Source: Climacteris rufus (Eukaryota > Chordata > Aves > Passeriformes > Climacteridae). Taken from it: a stretch of 64,000 nt of DNA. Below the pieces are notes generated by a model. The model saw nothing but the letters and a program-made list of their open reading frames with translations, did not search any database and was not told the DNA's origin. Within the stretch, counting starts at the first letter, position 1, and each line of letters begins with the position of its first letter. Below, piece by piece: positions 22,001 to 36,289 of this stretch. The position numbers and the translations under genes are program-made. The stretch is from contig VZRZ01006590.1 in the NCBI GenBank assembly GCA_013398175.1, positions 65,287 through 129,286 on the forward strand, read 5' to 3'.

Positions 22001-25000
22001 ACGTGGGTTCCCAGTGTGTTGCAATGCAAAGGTACCATAGGCATCAGGATAACATCAGTCCTGGAGAAGAAAAAGGCCTTTATGTGGTTGCCTTTCCACA
22101 AATGAAGGCTTCATTGCCTGGAGAATATCCCATGACAGTTAGAGTTTACTACCACACCAGCTCAGGGCAGTGCCCTCCCAGCACTAGAAGACCAGAGCCA
22201 AGGGTTGTCTGTGCACTTCCACACCAGCCTGCAAGACTGAAGCCTTACCATTAAAAAAAGCATGATGGAGAATGTGTGTCTTGACTTAGAGAATACCTTT
22301 CCCAAGCTTACCTGTGGTTGTGACCTGGAAAATTAAAATGCAAGAAACTCTCTGTCTGCTGACCAGGCAAAGTGGTTGATATTGGATTAAAGAGTCAAGG
22401 CTCTCAGCTGCAGCACACAGACTCCAATTGCACTGGCTGAAGTGCCCCTCTTTTCTTCAGTGTGCTCAATACCAGCTACAGCAGCAGGACTGAGACTGTG
22501 ATACAAACAATTTGCAAGAGCTGAAGAGAACAATTCCTCTGAAACTTGATTCAGTGAGACACTTTTAACAGGATTTCAGGAAGCTGGTCCAGAGGAAGGA
22601 TTGCTGATTATGCAAGACTGACCACATCATGACAGTAAATGGAGAATGTGCCAAAAAGCAAACTTACATGGACTGAGAGGGGCTACTAGAGCCTAAAACA
22701 CAACCTTGCCTCCCAGACGACCTCAGTGCAGTTACTTCTGTAGAGAATATCCCTTTACCCTTTTCTTCATCACTGCCTGTGAACTCTCCAGCACCTTCCT
22801 GCCCTTTCTCCCCTGTAACTCTGCACACACTTGCAGCTCACTATACATCAGGACACAGCCAGTCAAATGTGCAAGAATTGTTTGTGCCAAGCAGTATTTC
22901 TGTTTGTCTCCAAACCCTTGGTTTTGTTTGGCCACAAAGAGAACTCCATAAGAAATAGTGAAGGCTAAGCATGTGTGCAGGTACAAACACCAAGGAGAAG
23001 TTTGTTCCATAGATTTATCTTCCATGTCATTGAGAAAGTTATGATCTACTTTGACATAGCATAGACAGGACCAAGCATTAGTCTGAAGACAGAAGACCCC
23101 TATCCCAGAAATAATAATTTAATCATAATTTCAGAGTCAAGAAAGCAGTGCAGCATGAGGTTTCTAACAAAATAGTGGTTTTTTCCTTCTCATGATTCTT
23201 GAATTATGCATTTCAGTGTACAAAATAACCCAGGTTTGACAAGAGTTACCTGGACAGTAGAAGAGTTTTGAACCCCAAGATGAAGGAAAGATATGTTCAT
23301 GAGACCCTGACCACATGATAGTCCATAGGGAAAGGGTGAGACCTGTTGGAGACCTTTTCAAAGCACTTTCAGTGACCAGCTTCTTTAGAAAGCTCAAGAA
23401 AGCATCAATTACAGCCTGCATCCACAGGGTGGGAGAACACAATTCATTGAAAATTTATCAAAGTTTTGTTCTCCATCCAATACGGATCAAAACCAAACGT
23501 AATAAGAAAAAGTATTTGTAAGAATTGTAAGTTTTACTTTTGACCAGCTTGAGTGAAGTGTATAAAGCATGGCAGTACATTTCAGCCCTCACCTCTGACT
23601 CTGAAAGTCGGGTGTCCAGTGAATACAGTCAGGTTTATTAATCTGGTGCATAGAGATGTCACCTAATCAAGAGCTGGGATCAGGAAGAAATCCCCAGCTC
23701 ACATTAAAATGTTAAATGCAATGGACTGAATCCAATTATTATTTCTATTGGAATTGCTAATATATGAGATGGGGCTGGAGGGTCTGATTTCCAAGATAAA
23801 CATGTGACATCAATGCCACTGGAGACAGAGACTGACTGAAGCCTTGGACCTGTTCTGGGCTGCAGTGCCAGGTCAGACTCCCCTTCCACCCTGGGCCTGC
23901 TGGCAACCCGGGAAGCTCCCAGGGGGTCAGGGAATCCCTGTCCCAGCAATGGTGTCTGGGTGCTCTCATGCCTCACAAAGACTATAAACCTGCATGATTA
24001 CCCAACTGTTCTGGTAACCTCCATGTTCCATGAGACATTTCCTAGTTTTGGTACCCATAAAATTCAAAGCTCACGGATTTACGATCCCTGGCAAACACAA
24101 CATATAAACAGAGAAACTGTCTCCTTCTGTGAGCAAGTTAATTTCTCTCATAAGAGACCTCACATCAGTCCTTCATCTCTTCAGCCAAGGTACCAAGACA
24201 GCCTTCCTTATCATGGAAGTGCCTTTGCAGTCAGCTGGTAAGTCTCCCTACCAATATGAGCTGTTCAGTGCACAGATATGTCATAAAATTTTGTCCCAAA
24301 AAAATTCTTAACTGAACGAGAGGAAAATGACTGGGATGTATTGACAACTTTCAACTAACTGAAATGACTTTGTGAAGTTTTACAGGAACCCAACCCAGCC
24401 AAGAACAATCACCCCTAAAACAGCATTACAATTAAATAACTTTATTTTTTCATTAAGGAAAAAGCAGCATATTGCACTGGAGTACCTGCTCCACCTCTGT
24501 GTCACTGATAACTCTACTGACAGTCACACTCAGCTTCTGCCAATGCCCCATGAAGCCCACTGGGGTCATCATACTCAGTATCCACCTCCCAGTATTGTAT
24601 GGAGCAGGTAATGGTTCCATACAAACAATCCCATACAGAGGCCACTGTCAGAGAGGAACAGAACCAGGGGCCAGTACTGTATTAGGGGGTATCCCACCTG
24701 CTCTCCTGATGCCACCTATCCACACTGGGCTCCAGCCAAGAGGATGCAGCCAAATGCAATCAGTGATTCCATGACATTACTCCAGTTTACAGCAGTGTAA
24801 AGAAGATTGGGCTCCTGCCCTCCCTTTCCCTGTGCTCCCAGTGTGGCTTTACTGTGCAGCTGCCAGGCTGAATGCCAACCCCCTCTGCCTCTGGCTTTCT
24901 GCAGGACCCAGACTCTCACGCTTCACTGCATCCTTGCAGTTGAAACAAGATGTTTGCTCATACATATTTTTAATCCTGTTGCTACCCTGGCTCCTTCTCG

Positions 25001-27699
25001 TTAGTGGCCTTGCACAGCCGTTGGTTCCACACCAGGGAAACGGCCCAATTATCTTGCACAGCCCAGGGGAGAGCCACTGCTCCAGGAGGAGAGGGTGCTC
25101 GCCCCTGTAGGAACAACTGCTCTCCCATGGTGAGGGAGGAAATCACAGAAGTTCAGAAAAATCTCAGTAAGGCAGGGGAGAAAATGCCAGATAAATTTCT
25201 CATCACGAGAGGAAGAGAAACACCATCCTTCTGGAACATGCTGTCTTTGTTACATCTCAGAGGGCTGTGCACAGCCCTGCAGATGCAGGTAAGGAGTGAT
25301 TTGTGGAGACAGCAGCTCCCTGGGACAGAGCTCTGGGACTGATGTGGGGCTGGGCAGCTCCAGAGCACACTCACTCTTTACAGGACAGTGACACAGGCCA
25401 CAGACTCAAAGCTGGCCAGTAGAGACAGATGTTGCTGAGCAGGATGGGCTCACCCATCACCAACATTTCAGCTCCTGTTGACTTGGACTGAGGCTCCCAA
25501 GGGCCCACCTTAGCCAAGCCCCCCCACCCTGACCACAATGTGTCCTTGGAGCTGACACCTGCAGGTCAAGCTACCATCGGGGCTACCAGCAGACAGCCTC
25601 ATCCCACTCTCCCTCTGCACAGGGCAGACACATCAAGCCTGGGCTTCTGAGACACAGAAGAAAGGAAAACAAGCAGTATGGCTTCCAGCTAAGCCAAAAT
25701 CTCTCTCTTCACTTTTCCACACAGACATCACTAGAGAGACCCACCCCTGCTCTTCAAGCCTGTCATCAGATGAGACATGGGCTCTCCCTCCCATGAGAGA
25801 TCTGATCTGTCAGTTCAGGCTGAGGCACAGGAAGCCCAGCTCCTCCTCCTCCTCCCCAGGAGGTAAGTGACTGTATGGTCTTAGCCACATTTAACTGGTG
25901 TCTGCAGTGAGGGAAGAGGAGGCTGACTCGCCCCTTGGGAGTCCAATCCCTTCACCACCTGACTCCCCCAAGCCCTGCACCAGCAAAATAGATTTTCACT
26001 CTCAGTCCTGCACACAGTCTTGGGCAATTCCACGTGATTTTATGAGGCAGCCATGCTCTTCTTGAAACACTGCATGGTCAGAACAGACTGACTGCACAGC
26101 AAGGTGAATCACAGCTGTGAACAAAATGTCTGGACAATTGCTATGGCAAAGAGACTGGCACTGCTTTATACTACTGCTGCCAATTATCTCCTGGTTGCAC
26201 AATGAATTCCCTTATCACCTCCTTTCACCAGTGCTGGCCAGGAGGAGCTTTACAGCCTTTGCTTTTGCCTCACTAATCTTTGCTGGGCTGACAAGTCCCA
26301 TAGACCAGGAACAGACTGCTCTTCTGGCTCAGAAATAGAGCCCGTACTTTGCCTTTACTGACTGCTGAAAATGTGGCCTCAGATGTCCTGTGATGCCATT
26401 TTTGTCTTCAAATGAAAGCTGAATGTCACTGCTCACCCCATCAGGAAGGAATGCCAGAAGAATGAAGCCCCAATTCTGGCCACTTGTTGCACCAGACAGC
26501 AGTTGGACAGTCTGTCCCAGGAGAGGGCACTGGGCAGGCACGTGCCACCCCATCTGATGCCAGCATGCCTGGTGCTGTGTAGGCCATCCCATTGTCAAAA
26601 TCCCCTATATTTGGGTTGATGACACCAGTCATCACTGAACTAGCAGGGCTGCATCACTACATCCCTCCAGTGGCCTTGTACCCACAAGGCCTGAGCTGCT
26701 CTGAATGGAAACAGGGTGGGGATCTCTCCAACCCAAGGCGCTCTGCTTACTGCAGCACTGACCACCTGTCCTACAGTGTCTGAATTCAGCAGGTGAGTAC
26801 TGCCCTATTCTGCACCTTTTGCTACACATGCCCAGAAGTGATTGAGGCCCATCAAAACCTGAGACAATGTTATGTATTCATGAGTGCCATCTGCTGGCAC
26901 CTTCTCCCTTCATTAACCTTTCCAAAGCCACTTTGTGGGGTGTGGAGCTCTCCAGACCTGGAGCACATAGGAACCATTTGCTCCTGTCCCCTTGGAGTCT
27001 CTGCCTCCTCCAATATCCCAAACTCTCTGTTCTCATCACCTGCTGTAAATAGATCAGGTACCTTAATTCTATTATCTGCTAAAAGAATTGTTTAAGTAAA
27101 ATTATCATGTTCCCCTGGTACGGAAAGGATAACAGTTAAGGAAACACTTGAGATCTCAAGAGATTCTTAGTGATACTTCTACTACCTGGACAAGAAGACA
27201 TCAACACAAAAAACATCCATCCAATATATACATATACTGTCTTTTTCCTTAAAAGACTGCCTGGCCCTCTGGAACTTCAGTTTCTAAGGATTGCAGCTGC
27301 AAAGAGAACCCAAAGACTCAGATAGCCAGGTATCTTGCAGAGTGTGCTGAGAGCCAGAAAGAATGGCTCTGCCATGAGTGACTTACAGTTTCTGCATCCC
27401 CACTGGATGTCTGTCTAAATGACCTGCTCTAACCTAAGCAGAAGGTATTGAGCTTGAAGCTGAAATCTTTGGATAAAAGTCTGTGATCCATTTTGCATGG
27501 CAGGTCAGACTATCTGGTTAGAACTGTCCCATCCTCTTGTGAACAGGGCTATGATGGGAGAGCTGGAATTTGAGAACTGGCAGCCAAACGACATTAGGAC
27601 ACTGTAACAGTTTCCTGTTACCTGGGATCACAGTACTTTAGGAGGGAAAATATTAGTATTTCCTACCCAGGTTTTCTCAAGCAGTAATGGAAAATTAAG

Positions 27700-27910
27700 G
27701 AGATATATAGCATGACTGATACGGACTGTATGCAGTAAACAAATAATGAAGAGAAACCATTTGCATATGCAGTGTGGGAACTCCTGTACCATATGTGCTC
27801 TAATTTATTAACTGTATTCCCATAGCAATATATGTCTGCAGCACCCCGTAGTCTAAAGCCCCTTGCTTTCTAAGTGTTAATTAGGGCTCACAATAAACGC
27901 TGAGAAGTGA
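27700..27910. promoter_or_regulatory. Candidate conserved non-coding element with octamer
   Basis: A POU octamer ATTTGCAT lies at 27,759-27,766 within CATTTGCATATGCAG, followed by a CATATG E-box, an AATTTATTAAC block and GTTAATTAGGG. Non-repetitive and AT-rich, directly followed by the MIR-like relic. Confidence 0.28.
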
Positions 27911-27959
27911 AGGAAGTGTGTTCATTTCTCTCCTACGTTTGTAAAGCCCCAGAAGTAAA

Positions 27960-28055
27960 ACCCAAAGGGACTGGCACAAAGTCACAAGTGAATCAATAGC
28001 ACTGCCAGAAACAGAGCTCAAAACTCCTGGTTTCCAGATTCTTCCCACAGAGAGA
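27960..28055 (-). mobile_element. Possible MIR/CORE-SINE-like relic
   Basis: The plus strand (GACTGGCACAAAGTCACAAG, then a CCAGAAACAGAGCTCAAAAC block and CCTGGTTTCCAG) parallels the reverse complement of the MIR core, where a GCCCAAGGTCACACAGC block is followed by a GGCAGAGC and an ACCCAGG-type block. Order and spacing fit. Divergence is high. Confidence 0.4.
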
Positions 28056-28791
28056 GAAAGATTGGTAACAAATCCCCAAAGAGGTGGGAATGAGCAAGAA
28101 AATCACAGTGTGCAGTCTGCCTGTGTTCACAGGTGAGTTAATTAGATTGTGGCCTAATTAAAATACAGCCTTTGCATCTTGCCTTTCTTCCTTGATGATG
28201 TTGACAGGAGGTATAAGTTGCCCGTAAGTTTAAGCTGCAAGCTAGGAAACAGCTTCTAACCCTGGAGAGAGTGGAACAGCCCCTATGACAGGGCTGGAAA
28301 CCCAGAGACTGCAATATGGCACCGGCTATGCTCATGGAAATATCACTGGATAGATGTACCTGTGAGACAGAGGGAGAGAAATGAAGACAAAAAAGGCTCC
28401 TCCTCCCAGTGCTCCCTTCCACAGTAAACTTGGTTTTAGAAGCACCAAACACTTGCCATTTCAAATGAAGTTCCCAGGTGTTTGGCACCTCTAGAAAGCA
28501 GCTTCTGCACTGTAGCAGTTATAACCAACACGAGTCTAATATGCTTTTAATGGCTGGAGTTTAAGACTAATTCTGCCAAAAACTGCAAAAACAAGTGTCA
28601 GTCACATATCTCTGCATCACAGGGAAGCTGGGGAAATGAAGGCTTTACTTGTGTTATGGTATCTCTAATCCCTTTCTGTCAGGAACATGATAGGAAAGGA
28701 ATGGACACACTTTACAATGGAAATGAAACATTAATCAAAGATTTGACATCCACACACACCACCACACAAATGGGAAAATTACTACAATAAT

Positions 28792-28812
28792 TTGTTGTTG
28801 TTGTTGTTGTTG
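28792..28812. repeat. (TTG)n microsatellite
   Basis: Seven uninterrupted TTG units, preceded 40 bp upstream by a short CA-rich stretch. Likely length-polymorphic. Confidence 0.9.
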
Positions 28813-30968
28813 GTCTAAAGATCATTTTTAGAGGGCAATGGTCTGGTCAATGAAAAAGCTGGATTTAACTTGCTTAATCTCCACTGAGTTTTAAGAGTCT
28901 AATCAGGAGCTCACTGGAAAAACCCAAGTGTTGCCATCAGTTGCCCACTGTGCAGAGGCAGAGGTGTCACAAGCAGCGGCTGTCACTGCTGGGGAAAAGG
29001 AGGTTTTCAGGTACCAAGGCAAGAGGGCAGCCCAGGTTCTTATGGAAACCTGCAGTTCACAAGAGGATGAACAGTTAGAAAACGAAACACCAAAGCCTCC
29101 CAGTAGAGAGTCAGTTCCTGAGTGACCAGAGGTGAAAGGCGACAAGCGATACAAGCGCAGGAGGACCGAGCCACAGAGCCACGGCGCTCAGGAGATGCCC
29201 AGGGCAGCTGCACCCAGGCTGCACGTCCAACATCATTCCCTGCCAAGACACACACCCTCCAGATGCAGACACTGCTGGAAAGTGCAAGTATTTGGCAGAT
29301 ATAACGGCAAAAAAACATCTGTAATCTCCGAAAGTAAAAGACATCACTCTTGCCCCTAATAACTCACAGATGTATTTTTCCCTGTCTTGTCTGCAAACAT
29401 TTCAAACCAGTGTTGCATTTCCTGCTGAACCATGATGCCCACAGAAGGGAACTCAAGTAAGACAATACAGTGTATTGAAAATGAAGTTTCCAAAAGCATT
29501 TGAGATAATGGAAGAGAACAGGTGGGATCAGAAGCAGCAATGAATGAACACAGAGACAGGATTTCTCTGTACAACAAAACTCTGAGCTTCAAAGTCACGT
29601 GGAAATCCCAGCTTTCCTGGCTGTAACAGGAAATAGCTCAGGAGATAGACTGAAGGCTCTGAGGCAATTCATTTTTCAACAAGACAATGCAGTCTGTAGC
29701 CAGAGCATCACATTGCAGTCATGCTGGCTGTTACTCGGTGTGAAAGAAGATCAAAGAGCAAGCAGGAACCAATCCAGCAAGGCACAGTGAGAATCTGCAG
29801 CCACACTGTTCTCTATCACAGCTCACCTCCCTGAAAGCAAGGAGTGTCTGCACCTACACAGAGGAGAAACCAGTAATGCCAAGCAGCCCTTTCCCTGCCT
29901 GCTGGAGTGCCCTGCACACACTTGCTCAGAGCTCCACACAATCCAGCTCAGCAGCACTGCTGGCTCACTCCAGCTCAGCAGGGTCAAAAGACCCAGAACT
30001 CCACAAAGGTCTGTGTGCAAAAAAAAAAAATTTAAAAAAGCCAGGGAAGTGCATGTCTTTATGAACTTTCATCAGCTTCCAGTCCTTTTTCTCTTCTGTT
30101 TTGCTGTCACCTATCATTAAAATTAAATAACATTTGGTCTTGTTGCCATGTTAACCAATAGACACTGCAGACTTAGAAAGTCAAACTCAGTCAAACCTGC
30201 TGGATACTCGTTCCTGGTACACTTGATGGGAAAACACACCCTAAGAGGGAGATAATAGGGGACTCATTCCTGGACATATAAATACCTGATGCATACCCAA
30301 CTCATAAAAGAAATATTGCAAAGGGCTTGGAGACACATTAGATTTATAACTGAGATGATCCTATGCAGCATATCATTAACTACTGTTAAAGAGCGTGGAA
30401 AAACCTCATTCACAGATCCACAAAGGATCTGGGACAGAGAACAGCAGCAGCACAATGCAATGCCCAGCCCTCTCTCACTGTCTTTACAACAGGCAGCCAA
30501 TATTCCTGCAAAGGTGCCTGCTTGTGTTTCATATATGTGTTATCTTCCATTCCCATTTCAGTCCTGATCTCAAAAAAGTGCTGTTCATCTCTCCTTCCCA
30601 AACATCACCTCCCCAGTTCTGCAAAGCTGTGAGTTGTTCATGTACTTCCTTGCCTTGAGAAGTCAGGACAAGGACACTCCAAAACCCAAAGAAAAATAAA
30701 ACAGTGTTGGCTGCTCCTCAGGTCATCAAAAACACAAGGCAGCAGTGAAACACTGACACAAAGCTTTCTGCTAGTGGGACAGCATTTTAGGAGGATTTCT
30801 GGTTTTCTTCTCTCTTCCTGATGCTTCCTTATACATTAGGCTCTGTCCCTGCCTGGTTCTCCTGTGCTAGAAGTCTCATTGCAGCTGCAGGAAAAGGCAA
30901 GCCATTTTGCTTGCATGGCTGCCTCTGCATTTCAAGCTGATTTGTATGAGACACTGCCACCCAGCACG

Positions 30969-30976
30969 ATTTGCAT
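30969..30976 (+). promoter_or_regulatory. POU octamer with local CpG cluster
   Basis: ATTTGCAT sits in a 40-bp patch with four CpGs (cacga, tacgta, aacgcgag), unusual for the CpG-poor surroundings. Possibly a small regulatory site. Confidence 0.2.
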
Positions 30977-31730
30977 ACGTACCAAAACGCGAGACCTGCA
31001 CAAAATGAAGCAGGAAAACCATTTGTCTCCCCTCTCAGAAAAGGTTAATGGCATGGATTCTTTGCAAATGTTTACTATGAAGTTTTTCCTAAGCCTCTGA
31101 GCTATAGAATTTGTACATAAAAGGGGGTTCACCCTCTTCCCCCAGTCCCACAATCCTATTTGCTTCAGATTAACACGAGTGACCTCTGCTTCACTTGAGC
31201 TTATTCATCGCCCACAGAGCAGGGCCTGGTTTTACTGAATTATTTCCCTGCCATCATGAAATGCTATTCAGCTGCATAGGAGGGGACAAGGCTGCAGATG
31301 CAGGTGTTAGCTTTCTAGAACATTAACTGTTCAACACCCAGACAAGACTCCTATTTAAACCTTACCCAGATCAGAAGGGTTGCAGAAAACCACAACATAA
31401 GTACAAGATACCTGGATGTAACACACTAGGCACAAATATGTGATAAAGAAAACAGGGGTGAACTACAGCCTGGTAATTACATGTGCTCACACATGTCAGG
31501 GGACAAAGCAGCCCTGCCATGAAACACTTCATCTCAGCTCCTCCTGCTGCTCCCTCCCTCTCTGTCCTCAATTATGTCAGTCACCCAAAGTGCCCCAAAG
31601 TTGCTGTCTTAAGAGTGCATCAGAGGCTCTGGGGTGGGTGCTCTTTGAAATGGCTTAATTTAAATTGACATATGAAGTGTCACCTCCAAATTAAGCCAGG
31701 CTGAAGAAAACCCTTCAGGACCTTTCTGTC

Positions 31731-31763
31731 CCTTCTCTCTCTCTCTCTTCCTTCCCCTCTCAC
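31731..31763. repeat. (TC)n polypyrimidine tract
   Basis: A pure pyrimidine stretch with a CTCTCTCTCTCT core and CT-rich flanks. No convincing exon follows it on the plus strand. Confidence 0.85.
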
Positions 31764-33702
31764 GTTACTTTAAAAGAGAGCTTACACATCATTCACCTCT
31801 TTGGACACCAACAGAAAACAGCTCCTACCTGAAGGGTATCTTCAGTTGCAGACTCTAAGGGCAGGGAGGATATGCCCTCATTTCCCCAGTCCTCCAAGAA
31901 TAACAGCCCAGACTGAAGTCCCTCCACAAGTCAGATCTCCTGTGTCAGACACAAACCCAAATTATTCTGGCACATAAACACAGATCTGTGCTGAAAGAAT
32001 GGCCACCGGGCAATCAAAATCTGTCTCGCTCCTTTGTTCTCCAGGCAGGCTGCCTGACTGACTGGGCCCTTTTACTTGGGAAAACAAATATTAGGCCCAA
32101 TCTTGAGCTGGCAGAAAGCCACATGGTGCCATCAATTCCTCTGTTACCCTGACTGAAATTTTGACCTATGGCTTCCAACTACATTGAAGCTCTTAATTCC
32201 TACCTGCATCTCCCTTACCTTCAAATGACACAATAACTCACTAATTTTTGCAGACCAGGGACAGGTTTTCTCAGACTTCACTGCATCAGGCTCACAGTGG
32301 TCACCCTGTGCAGGCTGGAAAAACTTGTTCTGATATGGACTTTATTGCATCAGGTTTGGGAGCTTTTGCTGTGATTAGCAAATAATCAGAGAGTTAAGAC
32401 ACAACCTGTAAATACTGTATTTAAATGTTCCACTCATTACCACAAAACAGGATCCTGCCTAGAGAAGCAGAGATTGAAACTTGGGACAGACAAGTATAAA
32501 GGACTGATGGCAATAACTGTCCTGCTCTCACAGAAAAAGGGAATCAAACTCTCTAAATACTTTCAGCACCTGGACTGTCCCAAAAAATATTCCATCCTTT
32601 AACCCTCCAAAGAGTTACACACCATTCCTTACTCTGCATAGACAAGAATTTGGTTTTGCATTCAGTGAATGGTGGTTGGGGTTTCGGTTTAAAAAACAAA
32701 AACTTGCATTTACTGAAAATCACATGTGACTCTTGTGATGAGCAAAGCCATTTTAAACAGTCCAGAACCTGGGGGAACTGGCCAGAACACAGGGGGTGTT
32801 GTGTGGGCCCTCTTCAGCACTCACATACTGATCTTCAGTACGTGTGTGCTGTGAAAAAAAGCCAGAGACTGACGAAGACTGGTAGGATAATCAGAATAAG
32901 GCACATTCCTCTCAGGGAGACCAGAGTAGCCAGCTTTTTTTAGCTTAACCAAACAGAGGCTGAGAAGGGTCATCACTGCAATCCAGAAATAACTCAAAGG
33001 CAAACACCAAGGAAGAAAAATAGCTAGTCAAGATCAGTGACTAGAAATAACCAAAGAAGAATAAAAAGGCCATGAGCAAATTTGAACTGGAAATCATAAG
33101 GTTTCTATCACAGAAGGATGAGGCAGAAGCTACTTTTCAATAGGAATAATGGGGGAAATAAACCCTAAACCATTTTTGAGCATTTATAAAGCAGACTCTA
33201 GGACATGATACCTGCTGTCAGCAGAACTGAATCTGCCACCCTTGAGCTTCCTCACTACGCTGGGTGCTCAGCTCAAATCCAAACAAGAAAAACAAATAAA
33301 ATAGAGGAAAGTATCAACATTCTGCTGTCAAAAATCTCTCATTAAAACTAGGCCACAAACGCAGCAAGCTGTGCAAGGAGGAATGCTCAGAGGAGAAAAA
33401 AGGCATCTTGATGACTTCAGGCTCCCTGATCATTTGTGCCTCTCCATCAGAGACACTTGCTCTCCAGCATGAATTGCCAGTTGGAATTTTCCTGTAGCAC
33501 ATCTACAGGGAGGCATCAGGAAACTCTCTGTAAAAGCTATTGGAGTAACTACCCAAAAACAGCCTCTTGAAGTGAAACCATTAAAGAGGAAAAGGGGAAG
33601 GATTAGATGTGGGATTGTACCATGCTTTATGCACACATCCTCACTAAGGAAATGGTGATCTCTGCCTGCAGATCTGTTCTCTGAAAGCCTGGCAGTGCCA
33701 CT

Positions 33703-33738
33703 GAATGACTATTTATGACTGAATGAATGACTATTTAT
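33703..33738. repeat. Short direct duplication, 22-bp period
   Basis: GAATGACTATTTAT occurs at 33,703-33,716 and again at 33,725-33,738. Minor local duplication. Confidence 0.75.
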
Positions 33739-35279
33739 CATGACCAAAACACTAGTGAACTCATCCTTGTCTCCTTGCGTGCATGAGCTTGTGATAATCT
33801 CTTTAACTTGCTTCATGAGGTAGAAATAGAAAAGGAAAATGAAAGGAAATCAAGAAAGCAGATAAAACATATGTGGGGAGAGACACTGCTGAAAGGAACC
33901 CAGTGTTCAAAGCACACTGGTCAGCAATGGAACAGATCCTCTGAAAGTATCTGTAGCTCATTCCTACCACTAGGCTAAGAAGGAATTAATAAATATATGA
34001 GTTTCCAGGCACTTGCTGAGGGCTCAGACCACCATTCTGCATGGACAAGCAGGAAGGGTGCCTGCCCCTGTCCTACCCCACTTACAACCCCTGTTACTGA
34101 CAGCACAGTAAAAGGAGATGAGAGGACAGAGAGCTGAAGCAATGGAGAGCACAGAAACTCAGCCTCAGTTGGTTCCTGTCTGCCTGAGGCCAGGTAAGCA
34201 TAATGCATCTGCTTCCCAGCAAAGAGAGGTTTCAAGGGAGTGTCAAAAAAACCCAACATGGTGGTTACCTCAGATTTGGTGAGTTTTTCAAAGGCACAGT
34301 GACGTGACCAGAGAATCAGCAAGTGGGACTGACAGAGCAAAAATAATGGTAAACATCTTGATCCAGTCATTGGCGACACCACTTAGGAGATGCTGCATGG
34401 TGAAGAGCCCTAAAGATCAAACTCTCACTTGAAGGAATCACTTTTCACAGGGCAGAAGCCAAAAGCCTATCCAAAAATATGATCAACATCTATTTTAGTT
34501 TAATCACAGGAGCAAACTCAATGAACACGGCTGGTACAGTAGAAAGTTGTGCAAAATAACTTATTGGATTTCTCTTTCTTCTTTCCCACAGAAAAAAAAA
34601 AAGTTGTTTGTCAGTCCCATCGGAATGCCTTTGATCTCAACACTGATCTAAGCAACAAAACAAGAAGAAATGAAAGGAAGAATTGAAAAAAAGCTCACTG
34701 GAAGAGAGCATCCATCTTCTCTCCACACACTGCTTCACCCCTGCCTCCCCAGACATGAGCAGGTGACTCCTGAGAGCTGGCAAAGTACAATGCAGAGAAC
34801 AGCCCCACACCCCAGTGTGCCTCAGGCACTTTCATAAGGCTCCTCCAGATCCTCCATTCTGCCCTGATTTTGCTAGATATGTTAATAAGTGATCAAGGGT
34901 TATTGTGCTGTAGCTACATTTTACAGTCACACATAGTGCTCCTCTCAACAGCATTCTCCCTCTTTAAATTCCCACAAGTAGGGAAATACAGTCCATGGAG
35001 TTTAAGGATGTACTGTATTTTGAATTTTGAAGCCATCATCACTGCTAGATTGACTGAACTGGCTGGGACTATTTACAAAAACACAGTTATCAGCCCTCCA
35101 CAGGCTTGCAGGTCAGGGCTGCCGGCAGAGAAACCTAAAATTCAAGAAAGGCTGTCTGTGTATTAGGCCTTAATTTAGGCATGGTTTGGGAATTTCAGCA
35201 CTCCCTGAAGGTTAGACATGTGAGTCCTCTCCCTTAAGTCACAGGAGCTATTTGTGAGCTCAGAAGTTAAACACACATT

Positions 35280-35600
35280 TAGCATCTCCTGACTTGTGAC
35301 TTCGGACTATAACGTCTGTGGAGCTGAGTCCGAGACTGCCTTGTGCAGCCCTGTCTTTACATGATGATCTTATCTGCTCAGGGAGCTCAGAACCCCTGTA
35401 TAATAATTATTCAATTTAAATTACATCAGTTGAGATCAGATTAGCCTTAAATTTGGCTTTTCCAAAAAAACATGAAAGCATCCACAGACGCACATTGCCG
35501 CTTCTAATGTCAGCAAAAATGTTGCTATTGATTTAATGAAACCCAGGATTTCATTGCAACATTTAGTGCTGTGAATGTCACTAAGGCAAAGTGAGACTGC
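35280..35600. promoter_or_regulatory. Candidate conserved non-coding element
   Basis: An AT-rich block with dense short motifs: AATAATTATT and AATTTAAATT palindromes at about 35,400-35,425, ATTGATTTAATG, and scattered CpG (cttcggac, aacgtc, gacgca, ttgccgct) that the surrounding DNA has mostly lost. This texture is typical of developmental enhancers near CpG-island genes. Conservation cannot be tested here. Confidence 0.3.
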
Positions 35601-36289
35601 CCCAGATTTCCCTACAGTTGTTAAACAAGAGAGCTATCAGTTCTAAAGACAAAAGCAGAACTGTAAACAGTGCTACTGGCAGTGATGATGATAACTGGAA
35701 AGAAAAAAAGGAGAATTAATATTTCTCTGTGGCACTGGATGTTCTTAGTAAGTGCTTGAAATGGCAACAGTGTTCAGTGACAGACACTGTTTATTGTTCA
35801 CAGAAGGCTTTCTCACAACCACAATTTTTTACCTCTTTAGCTTTTAATTTACAAAATTTCTGCCTGGGTTTGCACCGTCCACTGCAATGTGGAAGCTGTT
35901 GAGGTGGTCACAGTGCAGCAGAGAGCCTGAACACTAACCCTGAGACCTGGCAAAGGTCCTTGGTCTGTCAAAACCTGCTGCTTCAGAGAGCCCAGCAAAG
36001 CCTCCATGGCAGGGCTGCCCTGCCTGGCTGGTGGAGGAACAAGCACCAAGCCCCAGAAACAGGCAAAGAGTCTGTGATCCTTTTGGCAAGAACACTGTGC
36101 TGAGGGGAATGGAAAGTTCATCTGTATTCACTGCCAGTGAGGGGCTGCACAGCCACCCCTGCTGCTGTGTATCACCCCAGATCACACCACAGGCAAGGGA
36201 CAAACTGGGTTGTTAAGTCACAGAAACTCTGTCAGCCTGTCCAGATATGGGTCTCAGGAGAACTTTCAATTCAGAGTTTCCTCGGCCCC

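Larger units (their letters stand above)
17881..27699. other. Non-coding interval
   Basis: No gene, RNA gene or recent transposon recognised. Holds the MIR-like relic at 18.3 kb, an AT-rich stretch at 18.9-19.3 kb with the inverted repeat, and otherwise unremarkable sequence with short frames. Confidence 0.5.
28056..35279. other. Non-coding interval
   Basis: Nothing beyond simple repeats, a short duplication and the octamer patch at 30.97 kb. A CpG-bearing stretch at 29,130-29,200 (aggcgacaagcgatacaagc) has short basic open frames but no splice or homology support. Confidence 0.5.
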
